Positions 7,169 to 15,430 of a stretch of DNA of 64,000 nt are shown piece after piece (position 1 is the stretch's first letter; every line of letters starts with the position of its first letter). This DNA comes from Nocardioides yefusunii (GTDB taxonomy: Bacteria > Actinomycetota > Actinomycetes > Propionibacteriales > Nocardioidaceae): assembly GCF_004014875.1 (NCBI RefSeq), contig NZ_CP034929.1, positions 2,728,001-2,792,000 on the forward strand, read 5' to 3'. The notes beneath the pieces were generated by a model, which saw nothing but the letters and a program-made list of their open reading frames with translations, was not told the DNA's origin and did not search any database. The position numbers and the translations under genes were made by a program.

Positions 7169-9067
7169 CTACGTCAGGACGTTCCGGCGGTGACGGACCG
7201 CCGTGACGCCCCCGGCCCCCAGGAGCCCGAGCGAGGAGACACCGACGATGCCGGCTGCGGTCGTGCGAGCGCGACGGTCTTCCGCGCAGGTGGCTGCGGC
7301 GGCAGCCTGGGCCTGCTGCTCGGCGGCCCGCTCCCGGGCGATGCGGGCCTGTTCCTCAGCGGCTGCTTGTTCCTGAGCCGCGACGGCTGCGTCACGTGAC
7401 TCCTTGGCCCTGGCCCGGGCTGCCTGTGCCTTGCTCAGTCTCTTCTCCGCACGGGCCACCTTCTTCGTCGCTGCTGTCTGCTGGGCCTTGGCGCTGGCGA
7501 CGGCGGTCTTTCCCGCAGCGGTGATCTGCGCGCTCGCTGCCTTGGCCCGATCGTTGGCCGTCTGGGCGGCGACCACCGCACGGTTGGCCTCGACGAGGGC
7601 GGCGTCGGCCTGACGCTTGGGTTCCTGGGCCTGTTCGTAGGCGACGCGTGCCTTGTCTACCTCGTCGTCCCAGTAGGTGTCGGTGGGGTCGAGGCCGGCG
7701 TACTTGTCGCGTTCCTTCTCCGCGGCCCGGAGCATGCCGAGTTCCCATTCCCCGGCGTCGGCCACGTTCTGCACCTGCTCGGCGGCGGCGCTCTGGGCGG
7801 CGCGGGCGGAGGTCAGTGCTGACGCGGTACGTGTCACCTCGGCCTCGGCCGCAGCCAGGGCTGTCTTGTCGACCCCGGCCTTCGTGACCACCGCGCTGGC
7901 GGCGGTCAGTGCGGAGCGGGCGGAGGCCAGTGCCTTCTCCCGAGCCGCGACCTTGGCATCGGCCTTGGCGAGTGCTGCGTCGGCTTCGGCGAGCTGGGCG
8001 GCGAGGTCCGCGTCGGTCGGGGGCGAGGGCACCGTCTCCGCCACGGGCGACGGCGGCTGTGCTTGGCTCGACGACGCCTCCTGGGCGCCCATCCTCGTCA
8101 CGGGCGGCGCGCAGTTGTCGGCACTCGCAACGGGCACGGTGAGCAGACCGACGGTTCCGGCACCGGCCACGGCCCCCAGCGCGAGCAGGACCACGGCGGT
8201 GGCCGGGACCCGACGACGCGGCTTCTCCTGCTGCGCGGACGGGGCGCTCGGCCCCCAGATCGCGTCAGCCGAGGGAGTCCCTCGCGGCGGGGTGGAGGTC
8301 GGGCCGGGGGCCGGACCCGAACCAGTGGCCGCGAACGGCCCAGCGGTGGGAAGCGGCGGCGGGACGGGCGGAGCCAGCGAGGAGCTCCACACGACGGGAG
8401 GCGGCTCGTACGGATCTGACGACTCCCCGGAGGGGAATGCGGGGCGCCCCGGGGGCGGCGAACTGAACTCGCCGAACGACGGCTGGACCCACGGGCCGGC
8501 GTCGAGGTCGGCGGGGGCGCTGGGAGTCGAGGCAGCGTCGTCGGGTTCCGGGAACGAGAACGGATCGACCGGCGGCGGTGACGACGTCTCCGGAGGGCCA
8601 TCTGCGCGCGTCTGGTCTGCGTCCGAGGAAGGACTCCAGATGGGGTCGGACACGTCAGCGGAACTCGCGTGGTCGGGCACGGCGGGAGTGTGCTCGGGCC
8701 ACCAGAAGTCCTCCGGCCGTTCCCCCGACGTGGCCGGCCCCTCAGCAATGCCCATGAACGGGACGAGGCGCAGCGGGACTCCATGCGGCAGGTCGCCGTC
8801 CCAGACGTCGTCGGATCCGTTCGGGTCGGGTTCGGAGGCGGCTCCGGGGCCGTGGGCGGGGAGTTCGACGGTGGCGGGTTCCCACTCGGGGTGGTCGAAC
8901 TCGGTGAAGTACTCCGCCGCGTCCTCTTCGACGGGAGCGACGAACGGAGTCTGACTGTCCAGCAGCGAGTCCAGCGAGACCACGCGGTCCTTCGCGGTCG
9001 CGCCGCACTCGACACAGAACGCCTGGAGTGCTTCCAGCTCACTTCCGCAGGACGCACACGACTCCAT
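7169..9067 (-). CDS. Zinc-ribbon, proline-rich, coiled-coil membrane protein of unknown function
   Basis: A 632-residue protein I cannot assign. From the ATG at 9067 it begins with a zinc ribbon (C4, C7, C18, C21, pattern CX2C-X10-CX2C). A long Pro/Ser/Asp-rich disordered linker follows (about 40-285), then a membrane helix (about 288-313, after KPRRR), then an Ala/Lys/Glu-rich coiled coil (about 360-600). A second hydrophobic segment near the C-terminus ends in RHRRN. An in-frame ATG at 9124 would add 19 residues before the zinc ribbon. The layout suggests a cytosolic sensor or scaffold head on an extracytoplasmic coiled coil. It is monocistronic, with no partner visible. Confidence 0.7.
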   Translation of the reverse strand: MESCASCGSELEALQAFCVECGATAKDRVVSLDSLLDSQTPFVAPVEEDAAEYFTEFDHPEWEPATVELPAHGPGAASEPDPNGSDDVWDGDLPHGVPLRLVPFMGIAEGPATSGERPEDFWWPEHTPAVPDHASSADVSDPIWSPSSDADQTRADGPPETSSPPPVDPFSFPEPDDAASTPSAPADLDAGPWVQPSFGEFSSPPPGRPAFPSGESSDPYEPPPVVWSSSLAPPVPPPLPTAGPFAATGSGPAPGPTSTPPRGTPSADAIWGPSAPSAQQEKPRRRVPATAVVLLALGAVAGAGTVGLLTVPVASADNCAPPVTRMGAQEASSSQAQPPSPVAETVPSPPTDADLAAQLAEADAALAKADAKVAAREKALASARSALTAASAVVTKAGVDKTALAAAEAEVTRTASALTSARAAQSAAAEQVQNVADAGEWELGMLRAAEKERDKYAGLDPTDTYWDDEVDKARVAYEQAQEPKRQADAALVEANRAVVAAQTANDRAKAASAQITAAGKTAVASAKAQQTAATKKVARAEKRLSKAQAARARAKESRDAAVAAQEQAAAEEQARIARERAAEQQAQAAAAATCAEDRRARTTAAGIVGVSSLGLLGAGGVTAVRHRRNVLT

Positions 9068-9239
9068 CAGACTCCCCCTCCGACGTCCCCGCACGCGGTG
9101 GGATGCCCCAGGCGTCTCACCCAAGCGCGTGGGCAGATGTGCCCATCAGTGTGCAGGAGGAGAGGGGCGAACAACACCCCCAGAGATAGGCATTTCCTTA
9201 CGCACCCGAGCGTGACATGGGGCAGATCTCCGTGACGAA

Positions 9240-9297
9240 GTGGAACCCCCTGGGGGGTTATGGTTTCCTGATGCAACAACCCCCCAGGGGGTTCCAC
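9240..9297 (+). promoter_or_regulatory. Paired G/C-tract palindromes (CsoR/CstR-like operators) before the MMPL-DUF2892 genes
   Basis: Two 16-bp near-palindromes, AACCCCCTGGGGGGTT (9244-9259) and its exact inverse AACCCCCCAGGGGGTT (9278-9293), form arms of a 20-bp inverted repeat (9240-9259 and 9278-9297). Their centres are 34 bp apart. The C-tract/G-tract dyad resembles operators bound by CsoR-family copper, persulfide or formaldehyde sensors. The pair lies 24-81 bases before the transporter start. No csoR-like gene is visible in this window, so the regulator must be elsewhere. Confidence 0.65.
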
Positions 9298-9320
9298 GTC
9301 GTCGACACGAGAGAGCACCG

Positions 9321-11462
9321 ATGTCCCTCAGCACTACCGATCCCGACGCCGGACGGACCCACGGCCCGCTGGGCCGTCTGGGCGTCTTCGTCACCGAACA
9401 CCGCCGACTCGTCGCCCTGCTGTGGGTGGCCGTCGTCGTCGCCCTGGGCGTCTTCGCGCCACAGGTCGAGAAGAACCTGTCCGGCGCCGGCTGGCAGGCC
9501 GACGGCTCCGAGTCCGTCGCAGCCCGCGAACTGGCCCGGGAACACTTCGACGGCAACACCTCCTCCGCAATCCAGGTGGTGGTCCACTCCGTCGCCGCCC
9601 CGCTCACCTCCGGCGACGGTCCCCGCGTCCTTGCCGACGTGAAGGCACTCCTGGAGGACGAGTCGCGGATCTCCACCGTGATCGACCCCGTCCCCGGCGC
9701 CACCCTCAGCCAGGACGGCCACACCGCCGTGCTGATCGCCGGTGCCGGCGTCGACACCAACGAGATGGTCCGCGTCGCCACTGACGTCAAGGAAGAGCTC
9801 GCCGATCTCGGCACCGCGAGCGTCTCGGTGAACCCGACCGGCGCGTCCCTGCTGTGGTCGGACTTCAACGACGCCAACCTCTCCGCGATGCTGAAGTCGG
9901 AGATGATGAGCTGGCCCATCACTCTGGGCATCCTCGTCCTGGCGTTCGGCGCCCTGGTCGCCGCCGGCCTCCCCCTGATCCTCACCATCGCCGGCCTCGT
10001 CGCGTCAGCAGGTTCGCTGGTGCTGCTCAACGAGATCGTGCCGATCTCGATCTGGGCGATGAACTTCGCGATGATGTTCGCCCTCGCGCTCGGCATCGAC
10101 TACGCCCTGTTCATGGTGATGCGCTACCGCGCAGCCCGCTGGGGCGCCGGACACTCGAAGCAGCAGTCGGTTGCCGAGATGATGGACACCGCCGGCAAGG
10201 CGGTGCTGCTCTCCGGCGTCACCGTGCTGGTCTCGCTCTCGGCAGTGATGCTGGTTCCGTCGCCGTCGTTCCGTTCCATGGCCGGCGGCATCATGATCGC
10301 GGTGGTGTTCATCCTCGTCGCGACCCTCACGCTGCTGCCGTTGGTGGTGTTCGGCCTCGACCACCGCATCAACAAGGTGGCCCTGCCGTGGTCGCGTCCC
10401 GGCGCCGTCGAATCGCCGCGGTTCCGCGCCTGGGGTGAACACCTCTGGCGACGTCCCGTCGTCTGGGGCCTGGGGGCGCTGGTGCTGCTTCTCGTCCTCG
10501 CCGCTCCCGTGCTGGGGCTGAAGACCGCGATGCCGTCGATCAAGGTGCTGCCTGAGGACGCCTCAGCCCGCATCGGCTACGACATCGTCAAGGAGCAGTT
10601 CGGTGACGGCGCTCCCGGCACCTTGCTCGTCGTCGCGGACGCCACCGACGCCGACGCCACCGCCGCTGGCCTCACCGCTGACCCGGGCGTCCTGGCTGCC
10701 ATGCCCGCGATGCCGGCCGCCGACGGATCCGACGTGGTGCTGATCCAGGCCGTCCCCACGGTCGACCCGTCCGACCCTGCCCTCAGCGCGACCGTCGACC
10801 GGTTGCGTGCCGACCTCCCCGGCTCCGCCCTCGTCGGCGGCGCCGCTGTGGAGAACCTCGACCTCAAGACCCAGCTGGACGACTCCACGCCACTGGTGAT
10901 CGCAGTGGTGCTCGTCCTCGGCTTCGTGCTCCTGCTGGTTGCCCTGCAGGCACCACTGATCTCGTTGCTGGGCACCCTGGCCAGCCTGCTCTCGACGGCT
11001 GCCGCGTTCGGTGTCGCGAAGTTGGTCTTCCAGGACGGTCATCTGGCCGGTTTCTTCGGCTTCGAGTCCCAAGGATTCCTGGACGCGTGGGCTCCGGTCT
11101 TCTTCTTCGCGATGATCTTCGCGATCGCGATGGACTACACCGTGTTTCTGTTGGCCTCCGCGAAGGAGCACTACGAGCGGACCGGTGACCCGCAGCAGGC
11201 CATGGTGGGCGCGCTCGCGTCGTCGGGTCGGGTGATCTTCGCGGCCGGCGCAGTGATGGTGGCGGTCTTCTTCACCTTCGCCATCTCCGGCCCGATTCCG
11301 CCCAAGGAGATGGGCATCGTGCTCGGTGTGGCGGTCCTGCTCGACGCGTTCCTGGTGCGCCTGGTGCTGCTGCCGGTCGCGTTGCGTCTGACCGGTCGGG
11401 CCGCCTGGTGGACCCCGGCGTGGCTCACGCGCATCCTGCCCGCCATCACCTTCTCGCACTGA
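9321..11462 (+). CDS. MMPL/RND-family membrane transporter, candidate CsoR-type-regulated
   Basis: A 713-residue MMPL transporter with the duplicated helix-loop-bundle architecture. The first helix is at about residues 33-50, the acidic helix motifs are ALGIDYALFMVMRYRAA and IAMDYTVFLLASAKEHYE, and extracytoplasmic loops follow helices 1 and 7. ATG 9321 is chosen because it precedes the family N-terminus and has GAGAG about ten bases upstream; an earlier in-frame ATG at 9240 falls inside the operator. A DUF2892 gene starts 14 bases after the stop, so the two are probably one transcript. It is only distantly similar to the transporter at 4343-6640. Substrate unknown; the operators suggest a metal- or sulfur-stress link. 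Confidence 0.87.
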   Translation: MSLSTTDPDAGRTHGPLGRLGVFVTEHRRLVALLWVAVVVALGVFAPQVEKNLSGAGWQADGSESVAARELAREHFDGNTSSAIQVVVHSVAAPLTSGDGPRVLADVKALLEDESRISTVIDPVPGATLSQDGHTAVLIAGAGVDTNEMVRVATDVKEELADLGTASVSVNPTGASLLWSDFNDANLSAMLKSEMMSWPITLGILVLAFGALVAAGLPLILTIAGLVASAGSLVLLNEIVPISIWAMNFAMMFALALGIDYALFMVMRYRAARWGAGHSKQQSVAEMMDTAGKAVLLSGVTVLVSLSAVMLVPSPSFRSMAGGIMIAVVFILVATLTLLPLVVFGLDHRINKVALPWSRPGAVESPRFRAWGEHLWRRPVVWGLGALVLLLVLAAPVLGLKTAMPSIKVLPEDASARIGYDIVKEQFGDGAPGTLLVVADATDADATAAGLTADPGVLAAMPAMPAADGSDVVLIQAVPTVDPSDPALSATVDRLRADLPGSALVGGAAVENLDLKTQLDDSTPLVIAVVLVLGFVLLLVALQAPLISLLGTLASLLSTAAAFGVAKLVFQDGHLAGFFGFESQGFLDAWAPVFFFAMIFAIAMDYTVFLLASAKEHYERTGDPQQAMVGALASSGRVIFAAGAVMVAVFFTFAISGPIPPKEMGIVLGVAVLLDAFLVRLVLLPVALRLTGRAAWWTPAWLTRILPAITFSH

Positions 11463-11476
11463 TGAAAGAGGACGTC

Positions 11477-11680
11477 ATGAATCTGGATCGAGCCGTGATG
11501 GCGATGGCCGGCACCGTGGTGCTGGTGAGCGTGCTGCTGGTCGCGCTCGTCTCGACGTGGTGGCTGCTGCTCACCGCGTTCGTCGGACTCAACCTGCTGC
11601 AGGCGTCGTTCACCGGGTTCTGCCCGGCCGCGATCGTGTTCCGCACGCTCGGCGTGAGCGAGGGGTGCGCCTTCCGCTGA
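11477..11680 (+). CDS. DUF2892 (YgaP-type transmembrane domain) small membrane protein
   Basis: A 67-residue protein with two membrane helices. It carries the hallmark motif WWLLLTAFVGLNLLQASF followed by GFCPAAI and a C-terminal GCAF. This is the transmembrane domain found at the C-terminus of the E. coli rhodanese YgaP and as stand-alone DUF2892 proteins, often in CstR/CsoR-regulated sulfur genes. Start ATG 11477 has AAGAGG seven bases upstream. It follows the MMPL gene by 14 bases and converges with the next gene, 2 bases apart. The two cysteines could bind metal or sulfane sulfur, which is inference. Confidence 0.82.
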   Translation: MNLDRAVMAMAGTVVLVSVLLVALVSTWWLLLTAFVGLNLLQASFTGFCPAAIVFRTLGVSEGCAFR

Positions 11681-11682
11681 CG

Positions 11683-12744
11683 TCACCAGCGGTTGTGGAC
11701 GTCCTCGGCCCACCCGACGAGGTCACGCACCTGGCGCCACTCACGGGTTCCGTCGGGCAGTGCGAAGCGGGCACGGCCGCACCAGTGGCCGAAGACCTGG
11801 ACGGTGTCGTTGCCCAGGACCTTGAGGTCGAGGTGGGACTCCTTGACGTGGAACGGCATCAGGGTGAGGTCGAGGTCGTCACCGGTGACGCGCCAGGGCG
11901 CGCGCGGGTCAGCGAGGTCGTAGCGCCAGTCGAGCTCCTGGCTGATCTTGGTCAGGCGACCGTCGAGGTAGAGCGAGTTCTCGACGCTGCCGGTGCCCTC
12001 GGTCCACTTCCCGCCCACTTGGATGCCGACCGTGTGGCCGTCGACGGTTCCGGAGCCTGCGCCCCAGTTCCAGGTGATGTCGTGGGGCCAGCGGCCGCGC
12101 CCGTGGTCGAGGGTCGCCCACGACTCCCCCGGCACGACGTCGTGGATGGTTCCGTCGACGGCGATGGTGCCGGTGGCGGGTCGGCAGACGTCCTTGACGG
12201 TGTACTGGAAGAGCCGCTCTGTCCACGGCACGACGACGGCGAGCGACTCGTGGCGCTGGCCACCGGGATGCTGGCCGTCGTCGAACACGGGGCGGTGAGC
12301 CAGGACGTCGACAGTGACGCGGTCGGTGCGGACCCGGATCCGGGTGGCTTCACGACCGTCGTCGTCGAAGGTCTCGGTGACGTCGGCGTCCAGGTGACGG
12401 GTCCGCAGGGCGGCGCCGCCGCGACCGAGCGTCCCGGGCAGGCTCACGCCGAGGCCGAACGGCGTGGTCGCCTCACGCAGGATCGTCTCGCCGGCGGCGC
12501 GATCGAGGACCCAGAGGCTGTTGACGCCGGCGTAGTCGAGGTGCGAGATCACCAACGCCACGACGTGCGTGGGCGTGGTGACGGCCCAGTACTCCCACCG
12601 CTTGGTGCGGCCCTTGCCGACGAGGCCTCGGCCGATTCCCGACGTGTCAATGAGCGGCTGACGTGCCCAGCCCACGGCATCGGGGTTGAGCCGGCCGTCG
12701 GGCCGGGTCAGGGAAAGGCGGGTGGTGAGTTCACGTTCGATCAT
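11683..12744 (-). CDS. DUF2804 domain-containing protein
   Basis: A 353-residue soluble protein with the pattern of DUF2804: repeated beta-strands, conserved RWEYWAV near the N-terminus, WATLDHGRGRWPHDITWNWG in the centre, and a C-terminal VFGHWCGRA strand. The family's function is not established, so none is given. ATG 12744 is preferred over one at 12783 because GAAGG lies upstream and the conserved part begins here (MIERELTTRL). The 3' end is 2 bases from the convergent DUF2892 gene. Confidence 0.75.
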   Translation of the reverse strand: MIERELTTRLSLTRPDGRLNPDAVGWARQPLIDTSGIGRGLVGKGRTKRWEYWAVTTPTHVVALVISHLDYAGVNSLWVLDRAAGETILREATTPFGLGVSLPGTLGRGGAALRTRHLDADVTETFDDDGREATRIRVRTDRVTVDVLAHRPVFDDGQHPGGQRHESLAVVVPWTERLFQYTVKDVCRPATGTIAVDGTIHDVVPGESWATLDHGRGRWPHDITWNWGAGSGTVDGHTVGIQVGGKWTEGTGSVENSLYLDGRLTKISQELDWRYDLADPRAPWRVTGDDLDLTLMPFHVKESHLDLKVLGNDTVQVFGHWCGRARFALPDGTREWRQVRDLVGWAEDVHNRW

Positions 12745-13176
12745 GGTGAGTGCCTTCGGTGAAATGATGTAGTCAACAACCACGTCGGTCGAGAGGTGCC
12801 ATCTGCCCGCAGTCCGTCAGCGACCCAGGGTAGGCGCGGTACGAGACGTTGTCGCTCTGTTGCCGCGTGCTCCCAATCGGATTCAGAAGAGCCCCGCTGA
12901 CCAGTCCGGCGCCGGTAGGCCGTGACATTCTCCCGGCTTCAACATCCCACACGCGCAGGAGGGTTCACCTCCCACTGCACGCGGCATCAGCAACCGTTGT
13001 ATTTCGGCCTCGCACAACGCAGGCACCATAGAACCCGAGGCTCGAACGAGCCCGGCTCAACCAACTGGGGCCAAGCCTCGACTGTTGTCCCGAGAGACTG
13101 GGAGATGCCTCGCAGACGACCGCCAGCCAGGCACGCGGCCAACTCAAATGTCGGTGCTTCCCCGTACGATTCGAGC
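12745..13176. other. Intergenic region at the left edge of the restriction-modification island
   Basis: This stretch lies between the divergent DUF2804 and methyltransferase genes. Its GC content drops toward the right. It contains a 14-bp palindrome GGCTCGAACGAGCC at 13039-13052 that could be an operator for the methyltransferase. I see no convincing gene, RNA or integrase remnant. Confidence 0.5.
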
Positions 13177-14313
13177 ATGAGCATCACCGCGGAGACGGCC
13201 ACCGAAGCACCCCGAGCACTTGAGTTCTTTGCAGGTATCGGCCTGGCACGCATGGGTCTTGAGAAGGCAGGGTTCGAGGTCGCGTGGGCCAACGACTACG
13301 AGCCTAGCAAGATGGCCATGTACGACGCTCAGTTCGGTGTCTCACATCACAAATACGCACTGGGCGACGTATCCGCAGTCAAAGCCGAGGACCTTCCCAA
13401 AGGGACGTCTCTCGCCTGGGCATCGTCCCCATGCACCGACCTCTCCCTGGCTGGCGGGCGGGCCGGCCTCAACGGACAGCAGTCGGGGACTTTCTGGCAC
13501 TTCGTGCGACTCCTCAAGGAACTCGGGGAACAGCGTCCGCCCGTAGCCGTTCTCGAAAACGTCGTCGGACTCGCAACCTCCCACAACGGCGAAGATTTGA
13601 GGGCCGCAGTGAGGGCCTTCAACGAACTCGGCTATTCCGTGGATGTACTAGCAATTAATGCCCGACATTTCCTGCCCCAATCCCGGCCTCGCATCTTCCT
13701 CGTTGCCGCCCAGACACCGCCAGAGAGCTGCGGCGGACCCCAAGAATCGGAACTGCGTCCCGCATGGCTGCGCTGGGTCCATGCCGACCCTGAACTAGTC
13801 ACCCATCGCGCTCCGCTCCCGGACCTTCCGAAGATTCGAACGGAAGGCTTGGGCCAACTGGTGGAGACAATGTCCCCCCATGACGAGCGCTGGTGGGACA
13901 GCGAACGTACGGACGCCTTCACCGAGTCTCTCTCTCCCACCCAGCGTGAGCGTGTGGACACGCTGATATCTTCCGAAACGGTGCGCTTTCGGACTGCCTA
14001 CCGACGGACCCGCCACGGCAAGCCTGTTTGGGAGGTGAGAGCCGACGACATCTCGGGATGTCTCCGCACTGCCCGCGGAGGATCGTCCAAGCAGGCAGTC
14101 GTCCGACTTGGCCGGAATAAACTCCAGGTCCGCTGGATGACTCCACTAGAGTACGCCCGCCTTATGGGTGCCGGGGACTATAATCTCTCGAAGGTCCGAA
14201 ATAACCAGGCGCTTTTCGGCTTTGGTGACGCCGTCGCCGTACCTGCGGTCACCTGGCTTGCCGAGAACTATTTAACACCCCTCGTCAAGCAGGCACAGCA
14301 CTTCGACAAATAA
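13177..14313 (+). CDS. DNA (cytosine-5)-methyltransferase of a type II restriction-modification system
   Basis: A 378-residue C5-cytosine methyltransferase that would protect the host's recognition sites. Motif I is LEFFAGIGLARMGLEKAGF (SAM binding). Motif IV is SSPCTDLSLAGGRAGLNG with catalytic Cys86. Motif VI is LENVVG with Glu127. Motif VIII is QSRPRIFLVA, and motifs IX-X lie near RTARGGSSKQAV and FGDAVAVPAV. ATG 13177 starts 18 residues before motif I. The GIY-YIG nuclease gene follows after 17 bases, so they form an operon. Codon use is clearly less GC-rich than in neighbouring genes, which points to horizontal acquisition. Target sequence unknown. Confidence 0.93.
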   Translation: MSITAETATEAPRALEFFAGIGLARMGLEKAGFEVAWANDYEPSKMAMYDAQFGVSHHKYALGDVSAVKAEDLPKGTSLAWASSPCTDLSLAGGRAGLNGQQSGTFWHFVRLLKELGEQRPPVAVLENVVGLATSHNGEDLRAAVRAFNELGYSVDVLAINARHFLPQSRPRIFLVAAQTPPESCGGPQESELRPAWLRWVHADPELVTHRAPLPDLPKIRTEGLGQLVETMSPHDERWWDSERTDAFTESLSPTQRERVDTLISSETVRFRTAYRRTRHGKPVWEVRADDISGCLRTARGGSSKQAVVRLGRNKLQVRWMTPLEYARLMGAGDYNLSKVRNNQALFGFGDAVAVPAVTWLAENYLTPLVKQAQHFDK

Positions 14314-14330
14314 CGAAAAGGTAGGATCCA

Positions 14331-15098
14331 ATGGGAAGTCGCGGCATCGCAAGTTACAGCGATCCAGAATCCAGGCCGCCCGCAAAAAAATCACTACCCA
14401 CGCGTTTCGTCCGCGGATTTCGCGAACTCCTTTCCGAGGCACTCGATACGGTAGATCGAGACTCAGGAGTAAAGCTAGGCAAATGCATCGGCGTCTATGC
14501 TTTTTACGATTATGACGGGGAACCTATCTACGTAGGACAAACTACCGAAGACTTTGCCACGCGAGTTGGCCGACACCTTCGCGGGCAGCGTTCCGATACT
14601 TTGGCTTATCGAATCCTCGACCCCTTTGAGGTCGCCAAGGTGCAACTTTTCCCCGTCGAGAATTACCGCCGACTCCCTGCCATCGAGCGGCGTTCGCGTG
14701 TCGATGCACTGGAGTACTCCGTTTACGTTCAGGCGATCAAAGACTCTAAATACAGGGCAATCCTCAACGAGAAGATCCCCCCAATCTCCCCTACCGTTGA
14801 ACTGCCCGAGTCATACTCGTTCAGCCTGGTGCCTGAGGAGATGCGCGAAGACCGTGAGCACCCGGACGTTCGAATCGCAAGGCGCGCCGAAACCCTCGCG
14901 CGCGTAGCCGCTGTCGCCCACGAACGCGGGGAAGTGTCCGCAGGACTCCGGCGCGTCGTCGTCATTCAGGCCATCCGACTGGCAGACCTCGCAGCAGCAC
15001 GCCTGGCTTATGTCGAAGGGCGCCGGAGAGCTCCGGCAGATGCCATCGATACCACCGCATTGGTCGGCAACGTCTTCCACGACGGGTTCGACGACTAG
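14331..15098 (+). CDS. GIY-YIG restriction endonuclease, Eco29kI-like
   Basis: A 255-residue nuclease. The GIY-YIG core is visible as GVY (54-56) and YVG (67-69), with R78 and H82 four residues apart, E128 in DALEYSVYV and N146 in LNEKIPP. This residue set recalls the Tyr/Arg/His/Glu/Asn site reported for Eco29kI, a GIY-YIG type II enzyme paired with a C5 methyltransferase. Spacings differ in places, so family membership is likely but specificity is not implied. ATG 14331 has AAAAGG upstream. It sits 17 bases after the methyltransferase and ends in a large hairpin. The C-terminal helical part (about 170-255) has no motif I recognise. Confidence 0.85.
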   Translation: MGSRGIASYSDPESRPPAKKSLPTRFVRGFRELLSEALDTVDRDSGVKLGKCIGVYAFYDYDGEPIYVGQTTEDFATRVGRHLRGQRSDTLAYRILDPFEVAKVQLFPVENYRRLPAIERRSRVDALEYSVYVQAIKDSKYRAILNEKIPPISPTVELPESYSFSLVPEEMREDREHPDVRIARRAETLARVAAVAHERGEVSAGLRRVVVIQAIRLADLAAARLAYVEGRRRAPADAIDTTALVGNVFHDGFDD

Positions 15099-15113
15099 AG
15101 CCAGAAACAGTTT

Positions 15114-15171
15114 GCCCTCCCGGCGATCCGTCTTGTTTCGAGCCATCGAGATGACGGATATCCGGGAGGGC
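15114..15171 (+). terminator. Long hairpin terminator after the restriction endonuclease
   Basis: A 10-bp stem (15114-15123 with 15162-15171), a 2x2 internal loop, and a second 7-bp stem (15126-15132 with 15153-15159), 15 bases after the stop codon. A short ATTT follows. Confidence 0.7.
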
Positions 15172-15430
15172 GATTTGCTCGGAACTCAGTGAAGTGCTTC
15201 GGGAGCGAAGCCATCCAACCCGAGTGGGAATCCGGACCACTAGGGCACCAATATTATGCCCCCATTATGACTTAAACTCGGGACTCCTAAACCGACCCAC
15301 CCGAGGACTCGAGGTCAAATTCAGACCTCTCTCGCGTGCAAGTTGCCGTGCTGTGTTTCATTAATTCCACGGCTTTGCGAGGCCAATCCCGCCCTCTCTG
15401 CAGCAGAGAAGAAGGCGTCGGAATCCTGTT
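15172..15430. other. Intergenic remnant between nuclease terminator and truncated gene
   Basis: The region is AT-richer than average. On the minus strand 15321-15430 reads as a frame-shifted continuation of the truncated HNH-type gene. Bases 15241-15310 carry several stops in all frames. No promoter, RNA or repeat is recognisable. Confidence 0.4.
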
